Part shown: one piece after another, positions 28,194 through 35,000 of the stretch
Position numbering within the stretch: the stretch's first letter is position 1
Layout: the number at the start of each line of letters is the position of its first letter
DNA from: Bacteroidales bacterium
Lineage (GTDB): Bacteria > Bacteroidota > Bacteroidia > Bacteroidales > FEN-979
Reading direction: 5' to 3'
DNA: 61,378 bases
Assembly: GCA_014860625.1 (NCBI GenBank)
Contig: JACZJJ010000099.1
Coordinates: forward strand, 1-61,378
Translations under genes and position numbers: made by a program
Notes under the pieces: generated by a model
Seen by the model: the letters and a program-made list of their open reading frames with translations, nothing else
Database searches by the model: none
What the model was told of the DNA's origin: nothing

Positions 28194-28442
28194 ATGAAAG
28201 CAATTGTCCTCATCATCAGCCTGGCAGTATTTCAAGTAACTTCACTTTTTGGCAGCAACATCGGTAAGCCATTCAAAGGTTCCAGCTCAACCGAAACTTT
28301 TTGCATCGAGTGCGCGTTTTTAACCCCCGTCGTGCCCTTGCAAGCTACCTATGAAGATTCAAAAGAGGTGAAATCAATTTTAGCAGAAGAATTTCTGATG
28401 CCGGAAGTTCCGATGGTAGCGGATTTCCAATCAGCACTCTAA
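28194..28442 (+). CDS. small secreted peptide with an internal repeat, unknown function
   Basis: 82 residues. A hydrophobic leader (MKAIVLIISLAVFQVTSLFG) predicts export. The mature part has a CIEC motif and a duplicated block: LTPVVPLQATYEDS and LMPEVPMVADFQSA, each of the form L-x-P-x-V-P-x-x-A-x-aromatic. I do not recognise the family with confidence, though small secreted Bacteroidota proteins with P-x-x-P-x-x-A-x-F/Y repeats are familiar. A strong terminator directly follows, so this is a separate short transcript, which supports a real gene. It lies between the two-component genes and an outer-membrane barrel gene. Confidence 0.65.
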   Translation: MKAIVLIISLAVFQVTSLFGSNIGKPFKGSSSTETFCIECAFLTPVVPLQATYEDSKEVKSILAEEFLMPEVPMVADFQSAL

Positions 28443-28474
28443 TACCCCCCATATATATCCCCCTTGGTTTTGGT

Positions 28475-28509
28475 AAAAAACCGCCCCGAACTTCAGGGCG
28501 GTTTTTTTT
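28475..28509 (+). terminator. rho-independent terminator
   Basis: ACCGCCC and GGGCGGT arms (28480-28486 and 28496-28502) flank a 9-base loop and are preceded by A residues and followed by eight T residues. It serves the small peptide gene. Confidence 0.88.
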
Positions 28510-28564
28510 ATGACATTTTATTTATACAGTTCAATAATATAGAAAATGTTTTTACATTTATCGC

Positions 28565-29446
28565 ATGAAGAAACAGATTTACCTTATCATCATTGTGCTC
28601 CTCCTATGCCAGTTCGAGGGAGCCGGCCAGAAATTCTACATCCTGGGTAGTGGCGGATACTCGTTTGGATTTCTGAGAGAATTCATGCCAGCTTTCTCCA
28701 CAACGGCACAAATCAAAGGAGATACTATTTTCAGTTATGTCGATCAGAATGAAACGCACCGTGTCTCCTTTGGCAGCGGGGCTTCTTTTTCTTTGGGAAT
28801 CGGGACGACTCTGAACAACTATCTCTCTATTGAACTTACTGGATTCATAAATGCATGTCATGCATTAAAGTTTAAAACCAGCGAGTATTACAATTACCCC
28901 AATGAGAAATTCTTCATCGATTTCAATGAATCGCATACATATAAAGGAGGTGAGTTCGGATTGATTCCGGCTATCAAGTTTCGACCCGTTTCCGGCAATA
29001 TCACGCCCTACGCTAAGGTTGGACTGTTGATTTCATGTATAAATCTTACCTACACCTATGAAGGGAATTACCTTACCACCCATCCCCAGTACTACCCAAC
29101 GTCGCATGAGTCTTACACGTATGAGATGAAACGAAAATTAAATCTGGGGGCGAATGTTGCCATTGGAGTTGACTTTTATCTGATTGACTTACTCTCCATA
29201 TTCGTTGAGGCCAATGGGAATTTCATAAACTACGTTCCCAACAAGGCGGTCTACACAGAATACATTGTAAACGGAAAAGACGAACTGAAGAATCTCACCC
29301 TTCCGGAAAGGGAAGTAGAATTTGTCAATTCTTTCAGTTCCACAGGGAATCAAGACATCACGGAACCTAGCAAGCAGCTGAAGATCACGGTACCTTTCAG
29401 CAGCCTGGGACTTCAGGCAGGGATCCGGTTTAACTTCTACCGTTAG
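28565..29446 (+). CDS. outer-membrane beta-barrel protein
   Basis: 293 residues with a signal peptide (MKKQIYLIIIVLLLCQFEGAGQ) and alternating amphipathic strands. Typical barrel features are SFSLGIGTTLNNYLSIELTGF, the GGEFGLIPAIKFRP strand pair, ITPYAKVGLLIS and a C-terminal strand ending LQAGIRFNFYR with near-terminal aromatics, as needed for Bam recognition. It probably forms an 8-10 strand barrel. No transport or enzyme function can be assigned. It is preceded by the small-peptide terminator, so it has its own promoter; TACATTTA, one mismatch from the -7 consensus, lies just before the ATG. Confidence 0.78.
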   Translation: MKKQIYLIIIVLLLCQFEGAGQKFYILGSGGYSFGFLREFMPAFSTTAQIKGDTIFSYVDQNETHRVSFGSGASFSLGIGTTLNNYLSIELTGFINACHALKFKTSEYYNYPNEKFFIDFNESHTYKGGEFGLIPAIKFRPVSGNITPYAKVGLLISCINLTYTYEGNYLTTHPQYYPTSHESYTYEMKRKLNLGANVAIGVDFYLIDLLSIFVEANGNFINYVPNKAVYTEYIVNGKDELKNLTLPEREVEFVNSFSSTGNQDITEPSKQLKITVPFSSLGLQAGIRFNFYR

Positions 29447-29540
29447 GTCGATTTTTAAAATCCGTACTGCGATTCGCATAACAAAGACTGTTTTCGTTTG
29501 CTTTTGGTTGGTTGGGGTTGCACAATTTTTTGGAGGGAGG

Positions 29541-29591
29541 CAAAAAGAGAATGCCCCGAAAACCGCTATTGTAGGCGCTTTCCGGGGCATT
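29541..29591 (-). terminator. hairpin downstream of the tRNA gene
   Basis: AATGCCCCG (29550-29558) and CGGGGCATT (29583-29591) form a perfect 9-base-pair stem. On the minus strand it is followed by CTCTTTTTG, a weak U-run, so it can end the tRNA transcript. It may also act for the convergent barrel gene. Confidence 0.6.
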
Positions 29592-29620
29592 TTCAGGAAA
29601 AATGAAGAACTTTTGTGAAG

Positions 29621-29693
29621 AGCGGAAAATGGGATTCGAACCCACGACCCTCAGCTTGGGAAGCTGATGCTCTACCAACTGAGCTACTTCCGC
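29621..29693 (-). tRNA. tRNA-Gly (anticodon CCC)
   Basis: A complete cloverleaf of 73 bases on the minus strand: acceptor GCGGAAG/TTTCCGC, D-arm GCTC/GAGC, anticodon stem TCAGC/GCTGA with loop TTCCCAA (anticodon CCC, reads GGG), T-loop TTCGAAT, discriminator U73 as expected for glycine. CCA is not encoded, so it must be added by the CCA enzyme (gene at 41248-42663) after 3' trimming by RNase Z (gene at 59181-59969). Confidence 0.97.
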
Positions 29694-29701
29694 ATTGAGT
29701 G

Positions 29702-29709
29702 CAAAAATA
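29702..29709 (-). promoter_or_regulatory. -7 element (TATTTTTG) for the tRNA gene
   Basis: Matches TAnnTTTG and ends 8 bases before the first tRNA base, so the primary transcript has almost no leader. Confidence 0.5.
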
Positions 29710-29731
29710 CATAAAATCAATTGTGATAGTC

Positions 29732-29739
29732 TACCTTTG
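29732..29739 (+). promoter_or_regulatory. -7 element (TACCTTTG) for the methyltransferase-like gene
   Basis: Matches TAnnTTTG, 16 bases before the ATG at 29756. It is arranged back to back with the tRNA promoter. Confidence 0.45.
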
Positions 29740-29755
29740 CAACAAAATTTTTACG

Positions 29756-30319
29756 ATGCCTCTTCCGAATCTTCTCATCATTGCCACCTTCACTTTTCTT
29801 GGAATCGCCATGCTTTTTATCGGAGCCGGTTACAGGGGAAAGGGCATCCGTTTCTGGGGGAAACCCACCATTGATTACGGCTATTTCCTTACCGGAAAGA
29901 TTAGTCTTTTCACCTCCTGGGCACTTTTGCTGGTCAAGGCAATCATGCCTGAATGGAACTGGAACCCTGTATCGGAAGGCATGGCGTGGTTTGCAGCAGT
30001 GATAAACCTGATCGGGACACTGATCATGGTGATCGCTTTCGTGAACCTGGGGACTTCTTTAAGAGTAGGTCTTCCCGAATCAGCCACAACCCTTAAAACA
30101 AAAGGAATCTACGGCATCAGCAGAAATCCTATCTATCTGGGAGTCTTCCTTATCTGTATATCATCCTGCCTCTTTTTTCCCAATCCTGTCAATATTTTAC
30201 TTGCACTCTATGGGATGATGATGCACAACAAGATCATCCTTGGCGAAGAGAAATTCCTGGCCGGAAGGTTCGGAAAAGAATGGGAGGATTATACGAAAAA
30301 AGTCAGACGATATATCTAA
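29756..30319 (+). CDS. isoprenylcysteine-carboxyl-methyltransferase-like membrane protein
   Basis: 187 residues from the ATG at 29756; an in-frame start at 29699 would overlap the promoter word and adds an unlikely leader. Four to five membrane helices; the C-terminal half has the ICMT/PEMT-type signature: LKTKGIYGISRNPIYLGVF, then MMHNKIILGEEKFLAGRFGKEWEDY. These residues bind S-adenosylmethionine in the family. Bacterial members methylate lipids or small molecules and the substrate here is unknown. It is a single-gene unit, convergent with xseAB across the repeat region. Confidence 0.78.
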   Translation: MPLPNLLIIATFTFLGIAMLFIGAGYRGKGIRFWGKPTIDYGYFLTGKISLFTSWALLLVKAIMPEWNWNPVSEGMAWFAAVINLIGTLIMVIAFVNLGTSLRVGLPESATTLKTKGIYGISRNPIYLGVFLICISSCLFFPNPVNILLALYGMMMHNKIILGEEKFLAGRFGKEWEDYTKKVRRYI

Positions 30320-30332
30320 GGATCAGGGTCGA

Positions 30333-30368
30333 GGTTCAAGGTTCAAGGTTCAAGCTTCAAATTTCAAG
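30333..30368. repeat. heptamer array GGTTCAA x3 with variants
   Basis: GGTTCAA, GGTTCAA, GGTTCAA, GCTTCAA, ATTTCAA, then G. Non-coding, 14 bases after the methyltransferase-like gene stop. Confidence 0.85.
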
Positions 30369-30376
30369 TTTTATCA

Positions 30377-30550
30377 GCGAAGCTCCATCAGGCGAAGCCT
30401 CCATCAGGCGAAGCCTCCATCAGGCGAAGCCTCCATCAGGCCGAAGGCCTCCATCAGGCCGAAGGCCTCCATCAGCACCGCAGGTGCTCCATCAGCAGCT
30501 TTGCTGCTCAATCAGCACCGCAGGTGCTCCATCAGTTGCGAAGCAACTCC
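30377..30550. repeat. array of ten triloop mini-hairpins separated by a constant 7-base spacer
   Basis: Ten perfect inverted repeats, each with a 3-base loop: GC-GAA-GC (30377), GGC-GAA-GCC (30391, 30407, 30423), GGCC-GAA-GGCC (30439, 30457), GCACC-GCA-GGTGC (30475, 30515), GCAGC-TTT-GCTGC (30495) and GTTGC-GAA-GCAAC (30535). They are joined by TCCATCA (once TCAATCA). Stems lengthen from 2 to 5 base pairs toward xseB. The last spacer supplies the xseB stop codon, and the last hairpin encodes part of its final residues. Confidence 0.9.
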
Positions 30551-30720
30551 TGCACCTCTTCCTCTGTCTTCAGCAGTCTCTCCCGGCAGAACCTGATCAG
30601 TTCGTTGGCGCGCTTCACTTTTCCGGCAAGAACATCAACGGAGATGGATTCATCTTCCAGGTCGCGAATGATGGTGGTGAGTTCGGTCATGGCCGAATCG
30701 TATGTCTCTTCGTTTTTCAT
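30532..30720 (-). CDS. xseB: exodeoxyribonuclease VII small subunit
   Basis: 62 residues, a short helical protein matching XseB: TYDSAMTELTTIIRDLEDES then VDVLAGKVKRANELIRFCRERL. XseB subunits cap XseA to make exonuclease VII, which degrades single-stranded DNA from both ends. The gene overlaps xseA by 4 bases (ATGA). Its last codons (ELLRN) and the stop lie in the hairpin repeat array, so the C-terminus may have been extended or replaced by repeat DNA. Confidence 0.88.
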   Translation of the reverse strand: MKNEETYDSAMTELTTIIRDLEDESISVDVLAGKVKRANELIRFCRERLLKTEEEVQELLRN

Positions 30721-32063
30721 GGATCAACAGTACTTTTTAGTGTTCCTTTTGCGAGTTCAGTAAGGATTTTATCCCCGGCCTTTACAGCAGATGCATCTTT
30801 CAGGATCCTGCCATGCGGGTCGTAAGTCATGCTGTAGCCTCGCTTCAAAACCTGTTTCGGATCAAGGCTCCGGACCTGACTCTCCATTCCAGCCAACAAT
30901 GACTTCCGGGAAGAAAACAGATGGGTCAGTAGCATCCTGAGGGTTTTACCCCTGTGTTCAAGATCGCCACGCTGCCTTCCGATGAACATATGTGTGATTG
31001 AATGAAGCTTTTCAGTATATCGAAACAACTGTTCAGTTTTACCGGAGAGAATTCGCTTCGACAGCAAACCGAGGGTTGATTCTGACCCTATTAATTGATC
31101 GTAGGCACTGTCAAGCCTGGCCAAAAGATCATAAGCTACTTCGGTGGGTGTAATCCGGTTCAGAGCGGCCACCATTTCAACCACAGTTTCATTGGTTGAG
31201 TGCCCGATCCCGGTCACCACAGGCAACGGAAAGGTGCAAATATCCTTCGCTAATTCGTAATTGTCGAAACAGGTCAGCCCAATCTCGTCCCCGCCACCAC
31301 GGATAATCGCTACAAGGTCGAAGACAGTAGGCAGTTGGCAGCCGGCAATCGGCATTTGGTGCAATGTAGGGGAGGGTTCCGAACCCGCCCCTACCTCGTC
31401 CCTCGTCCCTCGTCCTTCGTCCTTCGTCCATCCTATAATCTTCAACTGCTCCCTCATAGATGCCACCGCCTTATCCCCCTGGAGTAGTGCTGGGAAAAGT
31501 GTTATCTCAAACCTGTAAGGAATAGCATGCTGACGGATGACCTGGATAAAATCAAGGTAACCTTTGCTGGTCTCAGAAGATATGACTGCTATTCGCAACG
31601 GAAGAGAGGGAATCGGAAGGTACTTGTTCAGATCAAACAGGTTCTCCTGATGGAGTCTGCTGATTGTTTGCCCCTTAACTTTAGAAAGTTCTCCCAGGGT
31701 AAACGACGGTTCAACCTCGCTGATCCAGAGCGATAGTCCAAATGTTGCATGAAAATTAAACCGGGCTAAAAAGAGAATTTTAAGCCCCTCCCGAAAGGGT
31801 TCCCCTGTTACCTTTTCAAAGTTATGTTGAATTGCAGGGTAGTCATTTGCCCAGATGATCCCTCGCATTTGTGCCAGTGTAGTCCCTCCGCTCTTTTCAA
31901 CCAAATCGAGGTAAACATGGCCACTTCGCGGATAGACGTTCTTTTTGGCTATCTCCGCCTGAACCCAAACCTGTTCAGGGAATGAGCGATAAATCGCCAT
32001 GCGCAGACTCTCTGCCAGTTTTGACAGGGAATATACGGAGTAGGTTTCGTCGTAAAATTCCAT
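30717..32063 (-). CDS. xseA: exodeoxyribonuclease VII large subunit with an in-frame repeat insertion
   Basis: 448 residues from the ATG at 32063 (a TTG lies 18 bases upstream). An N-terminal OB-fold (YSVYSLSKLAESLRMAIYRSF, VYPRSGHVYLDLVEK) is followed by the catalytic core with the conserved ISSETSKGYLDFIQVI, FDLVAIIRGGGDE and PLPVVTGIGHSTNETVVEMV, and a coiled-coil C-terminal part. Between QLKIIG and FDLVAI, where relatives have only a few residues, about 35 residues (WTKDEGRGTRDE ... CQLPTV) are encoded by heptamer repeats and a 29-base palindrome (31327-31432). The frame stays open throughout, so the gene may well be functional. Confidence 0.92.
   Translation of the reverse strand: MEFYDETYSVYSLSKLAESLRMAIYRSFPEQVWVQAEIAKKNVYPRSGHVYLDLVEKSGGTTLAQMRGIIWANDYPAIQHNFEKVTGEPFREGLKILFLARFNFHATFGLSLWISEVEPSFTLGELSKVKGQTISRLHQENLFDLNKYLPIPSLPLRIAVISSETSKGYLDFIQVIRQHAIPYRFEITLFPALLQGDKAVASMREQLKIIGWTKDEGRGTRDEVGAGSEPSPTLHQMPIAGCQLPTVFDLVAIIRGGGDEIGLTCFDNYELAKDICTFPLPVVTGIGHSTNETVVEMVAALNRITPTEVAYDLLARLDSAYDQLIGSESTLGLLSKRILSGKTEQLFRYTEKLHSITHMFIGRQRGDLEHRGKTLRMLLTHLFSSRKSLLAGMESQVRSLDPKQVLKRGYSMTYDPHGRILKDASAVKAGDKILTELAKGTLKSTVDP
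31327..31432. repeat. heptamer arrays plus palindrome inserted in frame in xseA
   Basis: Units nnnGGCA (GTAGGCA, GTTGGCA, GCCGGCA, ATCGGCA; 31327-31354), then a 29-base near-perfect palindrome at 31366-31394 (arms GTAGGGG and CCCCTAC outside, GGGTTC and GAACCC inside), then GTCC(C/T/A)TC x5 (31398-31432). Confidence 0.85.
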
Positions 32064-32107
32064 TTTTCTCAGAAAACCCAAAGATCGAAATAATTTAAGA
32101 AAAAGCG

Positions 32108-32115
32108 TAAATTTG
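32108..32115 (+). promoter_or_regulatory. -7 element (TAAATTTG) for the signalling operon
   Basis: Matches TAnnTTTG about 49 bases before the ATG at 32164. No clear -33 element is seen. Confidence 0.4.
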
Positions 32116-32163
32116 ATTTCCTGTATTATTGTTCTAATTTTACTTTTATTTCATTCCTTCTTT

Positions 32164-32559
32164 ATGACTGACTTATCCGATAAAACGATCTTTCTGGTTG
32201 ATGATGACAAGGACTTTTGCTTTTTGATCAAGATGATGCTAAAAAAGACAAAAGTCAAGCTACTTTTTGCATACAATGGTGAAGAGGCCATCCAGTTTAT
32301 GGACAAACAAGCGACTCAAGGGATAGATATAGATCTTATACTGCTTGACATCCAGATGCCTTTGATAAGCGGTTATACCGTGATTGACCTCTTTAAGAAG
32401 AGATATCCTGAACTTCCGGTTATGGCTGTAACAGCCTTTGGCATGATAGGTGAACGAGAAAAATGTATTCAATCAGGATTTGACGAATACCTCTCGAAAC
32501 CATTTGAAGAATCTGACTTGGTCATCCTAATCAATCGATTACTTAACCCAGAATCATGA
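32164..32559 (+). CDS. single-domain CheY-like response regulator
   Basis: 131 residues from the ATG at 32164, where the receiver domain begins (KTIFLVDDDKDF). The phospho-acceptor is Asp62 (LILLDIQMP), with Thr in AVTAFG and Lys in YLSKPFEE, the full receiver active site. No output domain is present, so it passes the phosphoryl group on or acts by protein binding. Its TGA overlaps the next ATG (ATGA). The first of four overlapping signalling genes. Confidence 0.88.
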   Translation: MTDLSDKTIFLVDDDKDFCFLIKMMLKKTKVKLLFAYNGEEAIQFMDKQATQGIDIDLILLDIQMPLISGYTVIDLFKKRYPELPVMAVTAFGMIGEREKCIQSGFDEYLSKPFEESDLVILINRLLNPES

Positions 32560-35000
32560 AAGAGAACGATATTTCAAAAATCCAGGCGGAGCTCGCAGAG
32601 ACCACACGTATGCTAAAAACGTTGATCAGCAATCTGAGTGGAATGGTATACCGATGCCGGAGCGATCACAATTGGACTATGGAGTACATTAGTGAAGGTT
32701 GTTTCGAAATCACAGGCTACCACCCCGAAGATTTGATTGACAATAAAAAACTCTCGTTTAACGATCTGATTCATCCGGAGGACAAGGAGCGGATCTGGAC
32801 TGAAGTTCAATCCAAATTGGAAGAAGAGAAACCTTTTACACTATTTTACAGGATTATCGGCGCCGATAAAAAAGTAAAATGGGTAAAAGAACAAGGGGTG
32901 GGGTTACGAAACCCTACAAGAGATGCTATTATCCTGGAAGGATTTATTACCGATGATACTTCTGAAAATCATAACAGGCTTCTCCGGGATGTTATTTTTG
33001 AAATATCAAAATCCAGCTACGAAACCGAATCCTTGGATGACCTTCTCGCAATCGTCCATCACCAGCTTGGGAAGATTATCGATACTACCAATTTTTTTGT
33101 AGCACTCTACCACAAAGAGACAGACTCTATCACACTCCCCTACCATGTAGATTTTAAAGACAAGTTTGCCTCATTCCCAGCCGGAAAAACGATGACAGGG
33201 CATGTCATCCAAACAAAAAAACCTATCCTGGCATCAGAGAAAGAGATATACAAACTCGTTGAAGAGGGTGTGATCGATATTGTTGGGACTCCTTCCAAGA
33301 TTTGGCTGGGTGTTCCATTAACTGTGGAGCAGGCAGTAATTGGAGCGATCGTAGTACAAAATTATTCAGATCCCAACTGCTTCGACAAAAGCGACCTATC
33401 CTTGTTGTCGTTTGTTGCCGACCAGGTCGCCGGCCTGATCATGCGTAAAAAAACAGAGGACAACCTCAGGAAAGAGTCGGCTTATCTGGATCAGTTATAT
33501 CAAAGTTCTTCGGAAGCAATCCTGATGATTGACAACAATGGGGTTGTCAAATCGATCAACAAGGAGTTCAGCCTGCTTTTTGGCTATACTGAGTCAGAGA
33601 TCCTCGGAAAGAACATTGATGAAATGATTGTTCCCAGATATTTGAGTGATGAAGGAGTCAGAAATACCAACCGGGCCCTGACCAACGAGCGGGTTGAAAT
33701 GGAGTCGGTCAGACAGCATAAAAACGGGATGCTGATTGACGTCTCTCTCCTTGTAACCCCGATCTTCATTGAAGGTGCTATTGTTGGTGCCTATGGCATC
33801 TATCGGGACATCACAGACCGCAAGCGCATTGAGAAGAGTCTGATCATCGCCAAGGAGAAGGCAGAAGAGTCGGACAGGCTGAAATCGGCATTCCTTTCCA
33901 ACATGTCGCACGAGATCCGGACACCTATGAATGCCATCCTTGGGTTTTCTGGCTTGCTGTCGGATCCCGGAGCCACCGAAGAGGAGAAAGCGGAGTATAT
34001 CAATATTATCAAAGAACGTGGAAATGACCTGATGAGAATTATCAGCGACATCATTGATGTGGCCAAAATAGAATCGGGTCAGCTTAAGATCAATATCAAG
34101 GATTGCAAAGTAAACCGCTTGATGGATGACATTCTTGTTGTTTTCAACCAGCTCAAACAGAAGCAGGAGAAGCATGATGTAGAGCTGAAAACCTCCCTTC
34201 AGATTCCAGACCCGGAATTTACGATCCTTACCGATCCGCAGCGACTGCGGCAGGTCATCACCAACCTGTTAGAGAACTCGCTCAAGTTCACTGAATCAGG
34301 CGCCATTGAATTTGGCTATACCATCAAGGAGGACTTTGGCATTGGAAAGTCCATTGAATTCTTTATCCAGGACTCCGGAATTGGCATCCCGAAAGAGATG
34401 CAAAGTGTCATCTTTGAGCGGTTCAGACAGGTTGACGACTCCCATACCCGAAAATACGGAGGGACCGGACTGGGTCTCACCATATGCAAGAATCTCACAC
34501 ATTTGATGGGCGGGGAGCTTAGACTGCAATCAGAAGTTGGGAAAGGCACCAAATTTACGATAACCCTTCCCATGTGGACCATTACTTCCACAAAAGAGGA
34601 ACCAGTTACGGAAACACAGAAAGCAAAGCCGAACACATGGACAGATAAAGTTATCCTGATAGCGGAGGATGAAGAATCCAATTATACATTTCTCGAGCAT
34701 GTGCTCAAACGGACTGGCGTCAAGCTGATATGGGCCCAGAATGGCAAGGATGCGGTAAATATTGCTCAAACAGAAAAAATAGACCTCATCCTCATGGATA
34801 TCAGGATGCCTGGAATGGATGGGTATGAGGCAACAGAGATTATAAAGAAAGAAAACAAAAGCCTTCCGATCATTGCTCAAACGGCCTATGCATTAAAAGG
34901 TGAAAAAGAGCTGAGTATCGGGTCCGGTTGCGACGACTATATCTCAAAGCCAATTGACATTACTGAACTGATGGGCTTATTATCAAAGCATTTGAAATGA
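32556..35000 (+). CDS. soluble hybrid histidine kinase (PAS-GAF-PAS-HisKA-HATPase-REC)
   Basis: 814 residues without membrane helices. PAS near 15-140 (YISEGCFEITGYHPEDLI), GAF near 150-305, a second PAS near 310-435 (VKSINKEFSLLFGYTESEILG), H-box SNMSHEIRTPMNAILGFS with His452, ATPase domain with NLLENSLKFTESG and YGGTGLGLTICKNL, and a C-terminal receiver with Asp748 (LILMDIRMP). It reads cytoplasmic cues through PAS/GAF and probably transfers phosphate within the chain, then to one of the neighbouring receivers. Four-base overlaps on both sides show tight coupling. Confidence 0.9.
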   Translation: MKENDISKIQAELAETTRMLKTLISNLSGMVYRCRSDHNWTMEYISEGCFEITGYHPEDLIDNKKLSFNDLIHPEDKERIWTEVQSKLEEEKPFTLFYRIIGADKKVKWVKEQGVGLRNPTRDAIILEGFITDDTSENHNRLLRDVIFEISKSSYETESLDDLLAIVHHQLGKIIDTTNFFVALYHKETDSITLPYHVDFKDKFASFPAGKTMTGHVIQTKKPILASEKEIYKLVEEGVIDIVGTPSKIWLGVPLTVEQAVIGAIVVQNYSDPNCFDKSDLSLLSFVADQVAGLIMRKKTEDNLRKESAYLDQLYQSSSEAILMIDNNGVVKSINKEFSLLFGYTESEILGKNIDEMIVPRYLSDEGVRNTNRALTNERVEMESVRQHKNGMLIDVSLLVTPIFIEGAIVGAYGIYRDITDRKRIEKSLIIAKEKAEESDRLKSAFLSNMSHEIRTPMNAILGFSGLLSDPGATEEEKAEYINIIKERGNDLMRIISDIIDVAKIESGQLKINIKDCKVNRLMDDILVVFNQLKQKQEKHDVELKTSLQIPDPEFTILTDPQRLRQVITNLLENSLKFTESGAIEFGYTIKEDFGIGKSIEFFIQDSGIGIPKEMQSVIFERFRQVDDSHTRKYGGTGLGLTICKNLTHLMGGELRLQSEVGKGTKFTITLPMWTITSTKEEPVTETQKAKPNTWTDKVILIAEDEESNYTFLEHVLKRTGVKLIWAQNGKDAVNIAQTEKIDLILMDIRMPGMDGYEATEIIKKENKSLPIIAQTAYALKGEKELSIGSGCDDYISKPIDITELMGLLSKHLK

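Noticed and set aside
30377-30550. CRISPR array
   Set aside because: The regular pattern of constant 7-base pieces and variable segments suggests it, but the variable parts are 7-13 base palindromes, several repeated, and there are no cas genes.
30377-30550. Coding sequence on the plus strand across the hairpin array
   Set aside because: Open frames across 30240-30825 exist only because the repeats lack stops; they overlap xseB on the other strand and give low-complexity protein.
31327-31432. Frameshift or pseudogene in xseA
   Set aside because: The frame is continuous across the insertion and all conserved motifs on both sides are in register.
30532-32063. Retron or msDNA locus at xseAB and the hairpins
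   Set aside because: Exonuclease VII is linked to msDNA processing, but no reverse transcriptase or msr/msd structure is present in the window.
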